From: Plotosus lineatus
Taxonomy: Eukaryota; Chordata; Actinopteri; Siluriformes; Plotosidae
Reading direction: 5' to 3'
DNA: 64,000 nucleotides
Assembly: GCA_024760905.1 (NCBI GenBank)
Contig: CM045737.1
Coordinates: forward strand, 19,057,348-19,121,347
Positions 35,087 to 46,800 of this stretch are shown here, piece after piece. The notes under the pieces were generated by a model. That model worked only from the letters and a program-made list of their open reading frames with translations, was not told the DNA's origin and did no database searches. A program made the translations under genes and the position numbers. Position 1 is the first letter of the stretch. Each line of letters opens with the position of its first letter.

Positions 35087-35422
35087 TTATTTTCCTTTCG
35101 GCTTTTTCCCTTTCTAGGGAGTCGCCACAGTGAATCATCTGATTTTCACATTTGATTTGGCATAGGTTTTTACGTCGGCTGCCCTTCCTGTCACAACCAT
35201 TTAGCAAGGGACAGAAACATGCTGACGGCTTTGCAGCCTACTCTTTACAGAAATCAGCAATGGTTCTTTTACATGTCTCACACCATAGACAGCGAGAGAT
35301 ATGGCCGGCCTTTGATAACCCAGTTATCTGCACTGGGGGACAGTGACAACCTTGTGGGGACTCGAATCCCCAACCTTCGGATCAGCGATCCTGTGCCCGA
35401 GCCACGAGACCACCACTGCCTC
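35087..35422 (-). repeat. SINE type I, full length
   Basis: Minus-strand copy: RTE-type tail at the left (tttcctttcggctttttccc), leader-like segment (ggctgcccttcctgtcacaa), core, and tRNA-like head at the right (ggggactcgaatccccaacc, B box inverted; gagaccaccactgcc). Confidence 0.9.
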
Positions 35423-35426
35423 TGTC

Positions 35427-35430
<4 letters not shown>

Positions 35431-35484
<54 letters not shown>
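35431..35484. repeat. (CA)n microsatellite
   Basis: About 27 CA units next to the SINE head. Confidence 0.95.
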
Positions 35485-35485
<1 letters not shown>

Positions 35486-35487
<2 letters not shown>

Positions 35488-35690
35488 TGGAGCCTTGATA
35501 CTCAAACTTAGTCTGTTCCAAACGGCTGTTCGGATTCCGATTTGTTCGAATTGCGAATCTACTTTTCCCATTACAAATAATGTAAAATGGTCTTAATCCA
35601 TTCCATCGTATTTTGAACAGAAGTTAATGGTACCATAACTCATACCATAGGTCCGCAAATTAAGTGAAAAAAATTATTGAATAATTAATA
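35486..35690 (+). mobile_element. Short TIR-element end fragment
   Basis: Begins agtggagccttgatactcaa and continues with alternating gttcggattccgatttgttc, resembling the (inverted) end at 40230-40285. It is probably one end of a non-autonomous DNA transposon cut by the flanking composite. Confidence 0.4.
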
Positions 35691-36387
35691 TACTACAGCT
35701 ATAAGATCGGAGTATCTTCAAGTGTGTATAACTAAGCACGCTCAACTAGGCTTCTTGCTATCCACACCCCAGCGAACAATAAGCCCAGGCAGGAAGGGGC
35801 CAAACGACGATTGCAGGGGATGAAGGCCGTGTAGCCGGCTGGTGCAATCGCCTCATCAGGTGTACTCTCTTCGAGCCATGTTTCACAGAAACACAGTCTT
35901 GTAGATCCCTCTGCGCTACAATTTGAGCATGAAGCTCGTCCATCTTGTTTCGCAAGGACTGAACATTTTCAGGCAGCATGGCCAGAAGTGCTAACCAAGC
36001 GCCAAAGAGACTCTGAGAACTCCGCCTGGGCTTATTGTTAGCCGGGGTGCGGTTAGCATTGAGCTCCCATAGCATATTAGCTCACGATAGAAGTTGTTGC
36101 GAGCATAATGCAGAACATGAACAAATATAAAACAAATTAAAATGAAGAAATAAGCAATTTGACTCTAAGAACTCCACGATGTTGCCCTCTAGGCAGCACC
36201 ATCTTGGAGATGTCACTCCTAGACGTCAGTCCAAGACGTTACTCCAAGTTCAATGTAATAGGACATGAAGTGTAATGAAGTTTATCCTTTTGGTATCATT
36301 TGTTAAAAATGCTACAGAACATAAAATCTCACGCACAAGCATTCAGTGCTTTACAACAGTATCTTCTTTTCCTTTCGGCTGTTCCCT

Positions 36388-39330
36388 TCAGGGGTTGCCA
36401 CAGAAAATCATCCGCATCCATCTCCCCCTATCCTCTGCATCTTCTTCTCTGACTCCAACGACCTTCATGTCTTCCTTCACCACATCCATAAATCTCTTCT
36501 TTGGTCTTCCTCGAAGCCTTCTGCCTGGCAGTTCCAACCTCAGCACTTTTCCTTTCATTCTTGCTGACACTCTCCTATCGCACATCACACCGGACACCTT
36601 TCTCCAAACATTCCAGCCTGCCTGCACACGCTTCTTCACCTCTTTTCCACACTCTCCATTGCTCTTTATTGTTGAACTTAAGTACTTAAAATGGGTCCTT
36701 CTCATTCACATGGGTCCTGGGTCCTTCTCATTCACACACATGTATTCTGATTTTCTGAGGCTAACCTTCATTCCTCTCCTTTCTAGGGCATAGCTCCACC
36801 TCTCTAGATTTTCTTGCACTTGTTTTGTTCTCTCACTACAGATCACAATGTCATCTGCAAATATCATAGTCCATGGAGATTCTTGCCGAACCTCGTCTGT
36901 CAGCCTGTCCATCACCATAGCAAACAAGAAGGGGCTCAGAGCTGACCCTTGATGCAGTCCCACCTTCACCTTGAATTTGTCAGTCACGCCGATAGCACAC
37001 CTCACCACTGTCTTACATCTCTCATACATGTCCTGCACCACTCTGACATACTTCTCTGCCACTCCAGACTTCCTCATGCAATACAACAGTTCTTCTCTTG
37101 GCACCCTGTCATATGCTTTTTCCAGATCCACAAAGGCACAATGCAGTTCCCACTGACCTTCTCTGTACTTCTCTATTAACATCCTCAAAGCAAACATTGC
37201 ATCTGTGGTGCTCTTTCTTGGCATGAAACCAAACTGTTGTTCACAAATGCTGACCTCTGCCCTTAGTCGAGCTTCCACTATTCTTTCCCATAACTTCATC
37301 TTATGGCTCATCAACTTTATCCCTCTGTAGTTGCCGCAACTCTGCACGTCTCCCTTGTTCTTAAAAATGGGCACCAGCACACTTCTCCACTCCTCCGGCA
37401 TCTGCTCACTCTCTAGTACCTTGTTGAATGTTCTTGTCAGAAAATCTACTGCTACCTCTCCTAGACACTTCCATACATAAATCCAGGGGATTTAGCTCAG
37501 TTGGTAGAGCGTCCGCTTTATCCTCCGGTAGGTCAGAGTTTGAATCCGGCCGCGTCATACCATAAGACGTTAAAATTTGGCAGTTGTTGCTTCCTGCTTG
37601 GCGCTCAGCATCAAAAGGATAGAACAACGCAATAACTGGCGCTGCACAGTGGCGACAGGTGCCTAGCACACAAAGCAAATTTCAATGTATGTAATGTACT
37701 TTGACAATAAAGAGTTAGTTTAGTTTAGTTTAGGTATGTCATCAGGACCAACTGCCTTTCCATTCTTCATCCTCTTCAATGCCCTTCTCACTTCACCCTT
37801 ACTGATCTTTGCTACATCCTGCTCCTCAATGGTCACCTCTTCTACTCTTTTTTCTCTCTCATTTTCCTCATTCATCAGCTCTTCAAAGTACTCTTTCCAT
37901 CTTCCCAGCACACTTCTGTCATCAGTCAATACATTTCCCTCTCTGTCCTTTATCAATCTAACTTGCTGCACGTCCTTCCCATCTCTATCTCTCTGCTGTG
38001 CCAACCTGTATAAATCATTTTCTCCCTCCTTACTGTCCAACCTATCAGACAAGTCATCATACGCCCTCTGTTTGGCCTAAGCCACTGCTACTTTCGCCTT
38101 ACGCCGTGTCTCCCTGTACTCCTGTTTACTCTCTTCGGTCCTCTCAATATCCCACTTCTTAGCTAACCTCTTCCTTTGTACACACTCCTGCACTTCCTCA
38201 TTCCACCACCAAGTCTCCTTATCTACTTTCCTGCCAGAGGCCACACCAAGTACTCTCCTACCTGTGTCCCTGATCACATTTGCTGTGGTTGTCCAGTCAT
38301 CTGGAAGCACTTCCTGGCCACCCAAAGCCTGTTTCAATTCCTCCTTGAAGACAACACGACACTCTTCCTTTTTCAACTTCCACCACTGTCTTCTGCTCTG
38401 CCTTTGCCTTCTTCACCTTCCTCACCATCAGCGTCATCCTACATACCACCATCCTATGCTGTTTGGCAACACTCTCACCCACTACTACTTTGCAGTCACT
38501 GACTTCCTTTAAATTACATCGCCTGCACAAGATGTAGTCTACCGGTGTGTTCCTACCTCCGCTTTCATAAGTCATAAGTACCTGTTTCTTCTTGAAGAAA
38601 GTATTCACCACAGCCATTTCCATCCTTTTTGCAAAATCGATCAACATCTGTCCTTCTGCGTTCCTGTCCTGGATACCAAACCTGCCCATCACTTCCTCGT
38701 CCCCTCTGTTGCCTGCACCAACATGTCCATTGAAGTTTGCACCAATGACCACTCTTTCACCTCTGGGGGTACTCTGCATCACTTCATCTAAGTCACTCCA
38801 GAAGCTCTCCTTCTCTTCTAGCTCACATCCTGCCTGTGGGGCATAAGCACTAACAACATTGAGCATTACACCTTCAATTTCTAACTTGAGACTCATCACT
38901 CTGTCTGACACTCTTCACTTCTAGAACATTCCTGACAAACCCCTCCTTCAAGATGACTCCAACTCCATTTCTCTTCCCAGCCACACCATGATAAAACAGC
39001 TTAAACCCTGCTCCTAAGCTTTTAGCTTTGCTACCTTTCCACCTGGTCTCCTGAACACACAATATGTCCACCTTCCTCCTCTGCATCATGTCAGCCAGCT
39101 CTCTTTTTTCTTTGCATAGTCCCAACATTCAAAGTCCCTACTCTCAGTCCTAGACTCATGCATTTCCTCTTCTCTCTCTGCCTACGGACACGCCTCCCGC
39201 CTCTCCTTCTTCGACCAACAGTAGTCCAATTTCCATCAGCACCCTGTTGATTGACAGCACTGATGGTGGTCGTTGTTAACCCGTGCCTCGACCGATCCTG
39301 TATGGGAGAAATACTTCTGATTTGCATCAT
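36388..39330 (-). pseudogene. RTE endonuclease-reverse transcriptase, broken (copy E)
   Basis: Segments from the right: 39330-39091 (start MMQIRS), 39128-38874 (CVQETRW), 38911-38297 (SAYAPQ, then GANFNGHVG, where the catalytic Asp is Asn, codon 38735-38737), 38376-38077, 38052-37720 (linker), SINE, 37401-36706 (231 residues: FVDLEKAYDRV, GLHQGSALSPF, FADDIVICSER) and 36705-36388 (C-terminus). Small indels plus the SINE and the 36541 deletion disrupt it. It shares its N-terminus and the Asp-to-Asn change with copy F, so these two are one subfamily. Confidence 0.88.
37486..37732 (+). repeat. tRNA-derived SINE with (AGTTT)n tail
   Basis: The first about 70 bases are strongly tRNA-like: A box tagctcagttggtagagcg, B-box-like agtttgaatcc. 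The body ends in a polyadenylation-like caataaag and the tail gttagtttagtttagttta. It sits in RTE copy E, between ccatac and ggtatgtc of the LINE; a few LINE bases appear lost and I see no target duplication. It is unrelated to the type I and II heads. Confidence 0.8.
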
Positions 39331-39476
39331 AAAAGTTTGGAATTGGTTTTACGTCGGATGCCCTTCCTGACACAACCCTCTGCATGTCTCCGGGCTTGGG
39401 ACAGGCGTAAGGGGGAGAGACACTGGTTAGAGCCCCCCCAGCCCGCCTCATGGCTGCATTTGCTTTACAACAGTAT

Positions 39477-40016
39477 ATGCTGTACAATATTTATATTTTA
39501 TCATCAATAAAAATAAAGAGTAAAATTTGAAAAGTTTTTCTTAATCATTACTATATTTTACTACATTAATACTGTATTAATGAGTAAGACTGTCTATAGA
39601 ATGTGTTTAAGCCTATTTTAGCACATGTAATAGATACATAGTATTTTACTTCCGGCTGCTCATTCGCGCATGTGACGTGATACATGGGGTTTTACTTCTG
39701 GGTACAGAACTCGCGGATTATCTCGATTCGTGGAAGGGCTCGGAACCGAACCCCCTGAATGTCGAGGGCCTACTGTACAGTACACTATGGTATGGTCTAT
39801 GTTCTGAGAGACTAACTTTACTGTGGTTTTTATTTCAGTGTGTTATGGTCTGTGTTGTGAGAGATTCTGGTTTTGATGGTTCTAACTGTCCCTGTGCAAG
39901 TTGTAGGGGGCGTGCCAAACACACACACACTTGATTCCACTCCGCAGCTTTTTTTTTCGTCCTGGAAATCGAACAAAAAACGGAAGTCAAACTCAAAAAA
40001 CACACGAAAAATACCT
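39477..40016. other. End of composite element, then unassigned DNA
   Basis: 39477-39775 completes the family 2 Tigger-like element (tggaagggctcggaaccgaa, gtcgagggcctactg). 39778-40016 holds unassigned DNA, with a short CA run and part of a small TIR element (gattccactccgcag). Confidence 0.5.
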
Positions 40017-40155
40017 CTTCTTTTCCTTTCGGCTTTTTCCCTTTCTCGGGAATTGCCACAGTGAATCATCTGATTCGCACATTTGATTTGGCATAGTTTT
40101 TTTTAAGTCGGAAAAACGACCTTGGGGGGAGTGACAACCCTGTGGAGACTCGAAA
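40017..40155 (-). repeat. SINE type I, internally deleted
   Basis: The tail (ttttcctttcggctttttcc, attgccacagtgaatcatct, atttgatttggcatag) joins almost directly to the head (agtgacaaccctgtggagac), so the core is missing. It appears to interrupt another short TIR element, whose other end is at about 40285. Confidence 0.7.
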
Positions 40156-40300
40156 AAAAAACGAGACTGAGAGGGAGGAAAAGTGCATGACTTCCGGAAG
40201 TTGTTGTTAATATGTATTACTGATTTTGGTTTGGATTCCGATTTTTTTAACCTCTAGAGCATTCAGATTCCATGGTTCCACTGTGTGTGCATAAACACAT

Positions 40301-40306
<6 letters not shown>

Positions 40307-40348
<42 letters not shown>
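40307..40348. repeat. (CA)n microsatellite
   Basis: About 21 CA units. Confidence 0.95.
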
Positions 40349-40349
<1 letters not shown>

Positions 40350-40352
<3 letters not shown>

Positions 40353-40676
40353 TGTGACATGCTGGCAGGACATATGGGAGGGTGCCTCACATATTGTAAG
40401 TGTTGATTGGCTGTTTTAAGCTTCATGTAAAGTGACTCGGTATAAATAAGTGACTTATTTGAAATTAATGTTGATATTATTTCAGATATTTTATATCATT
40501 TTACAATGTTATGTTTACAATAATTGATTTAGGGGTGTTTTATGAGATATGGTAATGGTATTTATGGATGTAAAGTACAGTATGAGCGTCATACGTCACT
40601 GTAACAACTTACGTTCACTTTCAACTTACGTTCGGCCGTCCAGAACCAATTAAAAACCTAAGTCGGAGAGCATCTG
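40350..40676 (-). mobile_element. MITE-like family 1, partial
   Basis: Minus-strand copy of the element at 19328: aggggtgttttatgagatat, gtaatggtatttatggatgt and the terminus ctaagtcggagagcatctg. The other end is cut at the CA repeat. Confidence 0.8.
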
Positions 40677-41097
40677 TATTGTCCATGAAACATACAGCAC
40701 TGTAGTTTTCAAAAATGCCCACTAAAGGAAGGGATTGCATTGGGCACGAGATGACTGAATTCAGGTATGAACTTCCTTCAGTCTGAGCAGCTTAGCCACG
40801 CCCCTCAGCCGGAGTGGGTAGAAAACAGGAGTTTTAGAGTGAGAGCGTTACAATACAAAGAAGTGGTGACGTGATGCGAGTTAATCCTCTGGCGCAGAGG
40901 TGAGCGTGCTTTTGTTTATTGGGAGTAGAAGAGAATAGTGAATTCAGGTGTGAACCACCGAGTAGCTCAGCCATGTCCCTCACCCGAAACAGAGAGAAAA
41001 CAGTTAGAGGCACAGCCGCCAAAATCAAAGTCCCCCAAAACAAAAAGGACATAAAAAAACAAGAAATGTAATAAATTGGATGAACAAAACAAAATGA
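40677..41097. other. Unassigned, diverged direct duplication
   Basis: Two related blocks about 180 bases apart: near 40757 (gaattcaggtatgaacttcc, then agccacgcccctcagcc, gaaaacaggag) and near 40938 (gaattcaggtgtgaaccacc, then agccatgtccctcaccc, gaaaacagtt). No gene seen. Confidence 0.45.
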
Positions 41098-41511
41098 GAC
41101 ATGCTACACCACAGTACATAAAATCACACACACAAACATTCTAAACATTAACTTGGGTACTGTACTGGAATAATGATTGAAAAAGACTTTAATAGTGGAG
41201 TGTTTTACAAAAGTTCAGATGATTATTCCTCTTCAGGCACTTCAGAGGAAACTGTCTTTTCTTCCGGAGAAAGTGTTATTTCTTCAGAAGAGACATCCAA
41301 CGTCATTACCTTTTTCTGGCGCTTAGCCGATGTTTGAGTGGCATCATAGGACTTAACTGGTAATTATAACACACTAAAAAAAGGCTCATTTATAACTTGT
41401 GTGCGAATGAGGGAAAAGGGGCGTATACACCATCTCAACCAAATAGCAGGAAGGAGGACAGCCATTGGCTGAATTTGAATCACGTGACAGTTGCTCAGCA
41501 ATCCACAATAT

Positions 41512-41512
<1 letters not shown>
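41098..41512 (-). mobile_element. Tigger-like family 2, partial copy
   Basis: Reverse-complement match to 33990-34370, including gccattggctgaatttgaat and taccagttaag-type segments. On the minus strand it can encode a short peptide (SYDATQTSAKRQKKVMTLDV and an acidic end EVPEEE, then stop), which resembles the N-terminal lead of a Tigger-like transposase. That coding link is tentative. Confidence 0.65.
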
Positions 41513-41516
<4 letters not shown>

Positions 41517-41579
<63 letters not shown>

Positions 41580-41610
41580 GATAGATAGATAGAGAGAGAG
41601 AGGGAGAGAG
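41517..41610. repeat. (TA)n(CA)n(GATA)n(GA)n microsatellite
   Basis: Compound microsatellite. Confidence 0.95.
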
Positions 41611-42368
41611 AGCGATTGGACGAGTCGCTGCATTCTATTTGCTCTTGCTTCAGAAACAGCTACATGAAGACCATATCTTTGGGCAGAATTTATGTTCATG
41701 ATATCTGAAGGCAACAGCTGTTTGCAAGGAATCCTTCATTTGGACAAATTAGAAGTCACACTGCAACATTGTATGTATGCCTCTCAGCAAAGCCAGTTTC
41801 ATAATTCTGTCCACAGTATGACAGTTCCATGGAATTTTGAAAAATGTGGTAGATAGAACTGTCACTCCAACCACTGACTGAGGACATTTTTTTAGCAGTG
41901 CAGACGTTTTTTTGAGTAAATGTGCTGATCAAATTGTAAACGGTGAAAAGGTTGTGCAATATTCCAATATGGGAAATTTAATATCACTACATTCCTAATG
42001 CACTGTGATGTGTTACAGATGCAGCTGAACACGACTTTCTGTTTTCTCTGTGGCATTGTGGACTCACAGACCTGACTTTAATAACTTGGGGGTGCCAACA
42101 GCACCCAGCAATATCCAAGCCATGCATTGAGATGCAGAGATTCACTTTAAAAAGTAATCTACTGCATGGAAATTGTGATAGTCCTTTTTTAATAGTGGCA
42201 GAAGCTAGATGTGTATATGAACCGAATCATGAGAAAACCCCTCATGTTAAAAATTGTATGTAAACTTTGGCATGGCCATGGGAATGCACACATGTAGTGG
42301 GAGTTTTAAATCGAAGGATCAGGTGCAGGTTCCATCTCATGCTTCACAGAGACTCTTAAGTTCTTAAA
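41611..42368. other. Unique DNA, no feature seen
   Basis: No gene or repeat recognised. Confidence 0.5.
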
Positions 42369-42965
42369 ATGGTGGAATTTCCTCATGGCCTTTATCTCTT
42401 CCAATATATTTTGATCTTCTTCAAATATATTCGTCCTTTCATTCTGGCCAGGATCGACAGGCGGTTCGCTGCAGCCTATGCTGTAAAGCAGATTCTGTAC
42501 CGGTCTGTCGAGGCGAAGAGGCAGCTGAGTGGCAAAGCTTTCAATTTACCAGTCAATCTACATTCAAGCCCTCACCTATGGTCACGAGCTTTGGGTAGTG
42601 AATGAAAGAACAAGATCATGAATACCAGCAGCTGAAATGAGCTTCCTTCGCAGGGTGGCGGGGCTCTCCCTTAGACATAAGCTGAGAAGCTCAACCATCA
42701 GGGAGGAAATTTGAGTAGAACAGATGAGGTGGCTTGAGAATCTGGTTAGAATGCCTCCTGAACGCCTCCGTGGTATGGTGTTTCAGGCATGTCCAACCAG
42801 GAACAGTCCCCAGGGTCGACCTAGAACACGCTGGAGGGATTATGTGTCTCAGCTGGTCTGGGAACAACTCCGTTTCCCATTGGAAGAGCTGAAGGAAGTG
42901 GCTGGGGAGAGGGACGTCTAGACTTCATTGCTTCGGCTGCTGCCCCCACAACCAGATTAAGCGGA
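42369..42965 (+). pseudogene. Third LINE family, 3' fragment of reverse transcriptase
   Basis: Encodes the C-terminal region of a reverse transcriptase found in many fish repeats: RIDRRFAAAYAVKQILYRSV, then after a frameshift IYQSIYIQALTYGHELWVVN, a stop, AAEMSFLRRVAGLSLR, and RWLENLVRMPPERLRG...RPRTRWRDYV ending EVAGERDV (42724-42921). No catalytic motif is present: 5'-truncated. The 3' end is agattaagcggaggaagatg. The clade is uncertain. Confidence 0.8.
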
Positions 42966-43856
42966 GGAAGATGATGATTCTGGCCAGGGTGCATATTGAA
43001 AGAATTGTTTCTGAGAAATGCATCTTTACACCCAGATGAGCCTGCCATATGGATTTCTAATGCTTTTTCAAATTCCTTGTGACCACACTCAAAAAAAACA
43101 GTGGCCTCCTATAACCAAGTAGAATTATTTATTCCTCTTTTAACTTGGTATAGATTTTAATGGCGGGTTAAGGCAGGTGCCGTCTAGCCTCATTAAATTA
43201 CTGTAACACTGAGAAAATGGAACTGAGAAAATTAAAAACACAACAATATTTACAGAATGATCACATTCGGGGTGTGATAGAAAAGCAACTGATGAGAATT
43301 GATTTGTTTTTTTGTGGTGGGTTTTTTGCAAATTTTGAAAATTTCATAAAGATGTTTTGAGGCTAAACATAGAAGCCAATATTTTTCAGTTTAAATACGT
43401 ACATTTTGCAAAAGGGTCACGCCGCAATTTCTGCAATTGGTTTGCCAATATTTGGGAATAAAAACTTGTTGTAAATCAGTTATATTTTGTATACTTTTTG
43501 TTCTCAAACCACTCACTTTAAAATTTGTACGTTATTAGCGCGAACCAGATGGAGAATAAAATACAAATGACGACAAAATATCCGAATTATGGTAGATGCC
43601 AGCAAGTCTCGAACTTTCTGCAGAGAACTCCCCAACTTGTCACTTGCAAATGAAAAGCAAATAATTTGAAGGCAAAATGACAAATTTACAACCTTCTAAT
43701 GGCATGTGAGGACTGTCCAGGAAGCATTCGAGTATACTCTCGAATACGAGTTCACAAATCAGTTAAACTAAAATTTGTTGCCGCGAATGTTGCATGACAA
43801 ATTTGAGAATAAAAAGTGACAGCCATACTCCATCACACCTCTAGTGCTATCACCAC

Positions 43857-43859
<3 letters not shown>
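42966..43859. other. Unassigned AT-rich DNA
   Basis: No gene supported. It may hold an old unrecognised repeat. A (TA)n tract of about 30 bases (43860-43889) follows. Confidence 0.45.
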
Positions 43860-43890
<31 letters not shown>

Positions 43891-43895
<5 letters not shown>

Positions 43896-46800
43896 CAGCC
43901 CTGAGGTGGGGGGGTCACGAACCAGTGTCTCTCCCCCTTATGCCGGTCCGAAGCCCGGAGAAATGCAGAGGGTTGTGTCAGGAAGGGCATCCGACGTAAA
44001 ACCAATGCCAAACTTTTATGATGCAAATCAGAAGTATTACCCCCATACCGGATCGGTCGAGGCCCGGGTTAACAACGACCGCCATCAGTGCTGTCAATCA
44101 ACAGGGTGCTGATGGAAATTGGACTACTGTTGGTCGAAGACGGAGAGGTGGGAGGCGTGTCCGTAGGCAGAGAGAGAAAAGGAAAGGCATGAGTCTCGGA
44201 CTGAGAGTAGGGACTTTGAATGTTGGAACTATGCAAAGAAAAGGTCGAGAGCTGGCTGACATGATGCAGAGAAGGAAGGTGGACATACTGTGTGTTCAGG
44301 AGACAAGGTGGAAAGGTAGCAAAGCTAAAAGCTTAGGAGCAGGGTTTAAGCTGTTTTATCATGGTGTGGATGGGAAGAGAAATGGAGTAGGAGTCATCTT
44401 GAAGGAGGGGTTTGTCAGGAATGTTCTAGAAGTGAAAAGAGTGTCAGACAGATTGATGAGTCTCAAGTTAGAAATTGAAGGTGTAATGCTCAATGTTGTT
44501 AGTGCTTATGCCCCACAGGCAGGATGTGAGCTAGAAGAGAAGGAGAGATTCTGGAGTGACTTAGATGAAGTGATGCAGAGTACCCCCAGAGGTGAAAGAG
44601 TGGTCATTGGTGCAAACTTCAATGGACATGTTGGTGCAGGCAACAGAGGGGACGAGGAAGTGATGGGCAGGTTTGGTATCCAGGACAGGAACGCAGAAGG
44701 ACAGATGTTGATAGATTTTGAAAAAAGGATGGAAATGGCTGTGGTGAATACTTTCTTCCAGAAGAACCAGGAGCATAGGGTGACTTATGAAAGCGGAGGT
44801 AGGAGCACACAGGTAGACTACATCTTGTGTAGGCGATGTAATTTGAAAAAAGTCAGTGACTGCAAAGTCATAGTGGGTGAGAGTGTTGCCAAACAGAATA
44901 GGATGGTGGTGTGCAGGATGACCCTGATGGTGAGAAAGGTGAAAAAGGCAAAGGCAGGGCAGAAGACAAAGTGGTGGAAGCTGAAAAAGGAAGAGTGTCG
45001 TGTTGTCTTCAAGGAGGAGTTGAAACAGGCTTTGGGTGGCGAGGAAGTGCTTCCAAATGACTGGACAACCACAGCAAATGTGATCAGGGACACAGGTAGG
45101 AGAGTACTTGGTGTGTCCTCTGGAAGGAAAGTGGATAAGGAGACTTGGTGGTGGAATGAGGAAGTGCAGGATTGTGTACAAAGGAAGAGGTTATCTAAGA
45201 AAAAGTGGGACATAGAGAGGACCGATGAGAGTAAACAGGAGTACAGGGAGACACGGCGAAAGTAGCAGTGGCTAAGGCCAAACAGAGGGCGAATGATGGA
45301 CGATAGGTTGGACAGTAAAGAGGGAGAAAATGATCTATACAGGTTGGCACAGCGAGTTAGATTGATAAAGAACAGAGAGGGAAAGGTATTGACTGATGAC
45401 AGAAGTTTGCTGGGAAGATGGAAAGAGTACTTTGAAGAGCTGATGAATGAGGAAAATGAGAGAGAGAAAAAAAAAAAAGAGTAGAAGAGGTGACCATTGA
45501 GGAGCAGGATGTAGCAAAGATCAGTAAGGGTGAAGTGAGAAGGGCATTGAAGAGGATGAAGAATGGAAAGGCAGATGGTCCTGATGACATACCTGTGGAG
45601 GTATGGAAGTGTCTAGGAGAGGTAGCAGTAGATTTTCTGACAAGAACATTGAACAAGGTCCTAGAGAGTGAGCAGATGCCGGAGGAGTGGAAGAGAAGTG
45701 TGCTGGTGCCAATTTTTAAGAACAAGGGAGACGTGCAGAGTTGCAGCAACTACAGAGGGATAAAGTTGATGAGCCATACGATGAAGTTATGGGAAAGAAT
45801 AGTGGAAGCTAGACTAAGGGCAGAGGTCAGCATTTGTGAACAACAGTTTGGTTTCATGCCAAGAAAGAGTACCACAGATGCAATGTTTGCTTTGAGGATG
45901 TTAATAGAGAAGTACAGAGAAGGTCAGAGGGAGCTACATTGTGCCTTTGTGGATCTGGAAAAAGCATATGACGGGGTGCCAAGAGAAGAACTGTGGTATT
46001 GCATGAGGAAGTATGGAGTGGCAGAGAAGTATGTTAGAGTGGTGCAGGACATATATGAGAGATGTAAGACAGTGGTGAGGTGTGCTGTCGGTGTGACAGA
46101 AGAGTTCAAGGTGGAGGTGGTACTGCATCAAGGGTCAGCTCTGAGCCCCTTCTTGTTTGCTATGGTGATGAACAGACCGAAAGACGAGGTGAGACAAGAA
46201 TCTCCATGGACTATGATGTTTGCAGATGACATTGTGATCTGTAGTGAGAGCAGAGAACAAGTGCAGGAAAATCTAGAGAGGTGGAGGTATGCCCTGGAAA
46301 GGAGAGGAATGAAGGTTAGCCTCAGAAAATCAGAATACATGTGTGTGAATGAGAAGGACCCAGGAGGAACGGTGATGTTACAGGGAGCAGAGATAACGAA
46401 GGTGGAGGATTTTAAGTACTTAGGCTCAACAATCCAGAGCAATGGAGAGTGTGGAAAAGAGGTGAAGAAGCGTGTGCAGGCAGGCTGGAATGGTTGGAGA
46501 AAAGTGTCCGGTGTGATGTGTGATAGGAGAGTGTCAGCAAGAATGAAGGGAAAAGTGTACAAGACGGTTGTGAGGCCAGCGATGTTGTATGGCTTAGAAA
46601 CAGTGGCGCTGAGGAAAAGGCAGGAGGCAGAGCTGGAGGTAGCGGAGATGAAAATGTTGAGGTTCTCTCTGAGAGTAACGAGGATGGATAGGATCAGAAA
46701 TGAGTATATCAGAGGGACAGCCCATGTGAGATGTTTTGGAGACAAAGTCAGAGAGGCTCGATTGAGATGGTTTGGACATGTACAGAGGAGGGATAGTAAG

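Larger units (their letters stand above)
36363..39461 (-). mobile_element. RTE-like LINE, copy E, full-length ends
   Basis: Both ends are present: 3' terminus at 36363 (cttcttttcctttcggctgt) and leader start at 39461 (sense aaatgcagccatgaggcggg). A perfect 15-bp direct repeat (gctttacaacagtat, 36348-36362 and 39462-39476) is the target duplication. The interior lacks about 330 bases near 36541, and carries a tRNA-like SINE at 37486. Confidence 0.95.
33952..39775. mobile_element. Tigger-like element family 2, composite
   Basis: Left TIR cagtaggcccttgac (TA at 33950-33951) and right TIR, reverse complement cagtaggccctcgac (TA at 39776-39777). Without its insertions (a SINE, a CA tract, Tigger remnant 34780-35043, RTE copy E) about 2.1 kb remain. 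Inside are an inverted pair (34315-34460 against 36180-36345) and a direct pair (34568-34770 and 35690-35850). The pogo/Tigger placement rests on the TIR and TA target and is moderate. Confidence 0.65.

Noticed and set aside
37486..37558. A genuine tRNA gene at 37486
   Set aside because: The promoter boxes are good, but the sequence runs into a SINE body with a pentamer tail, the B box is altered and it lies within a dead LINE.
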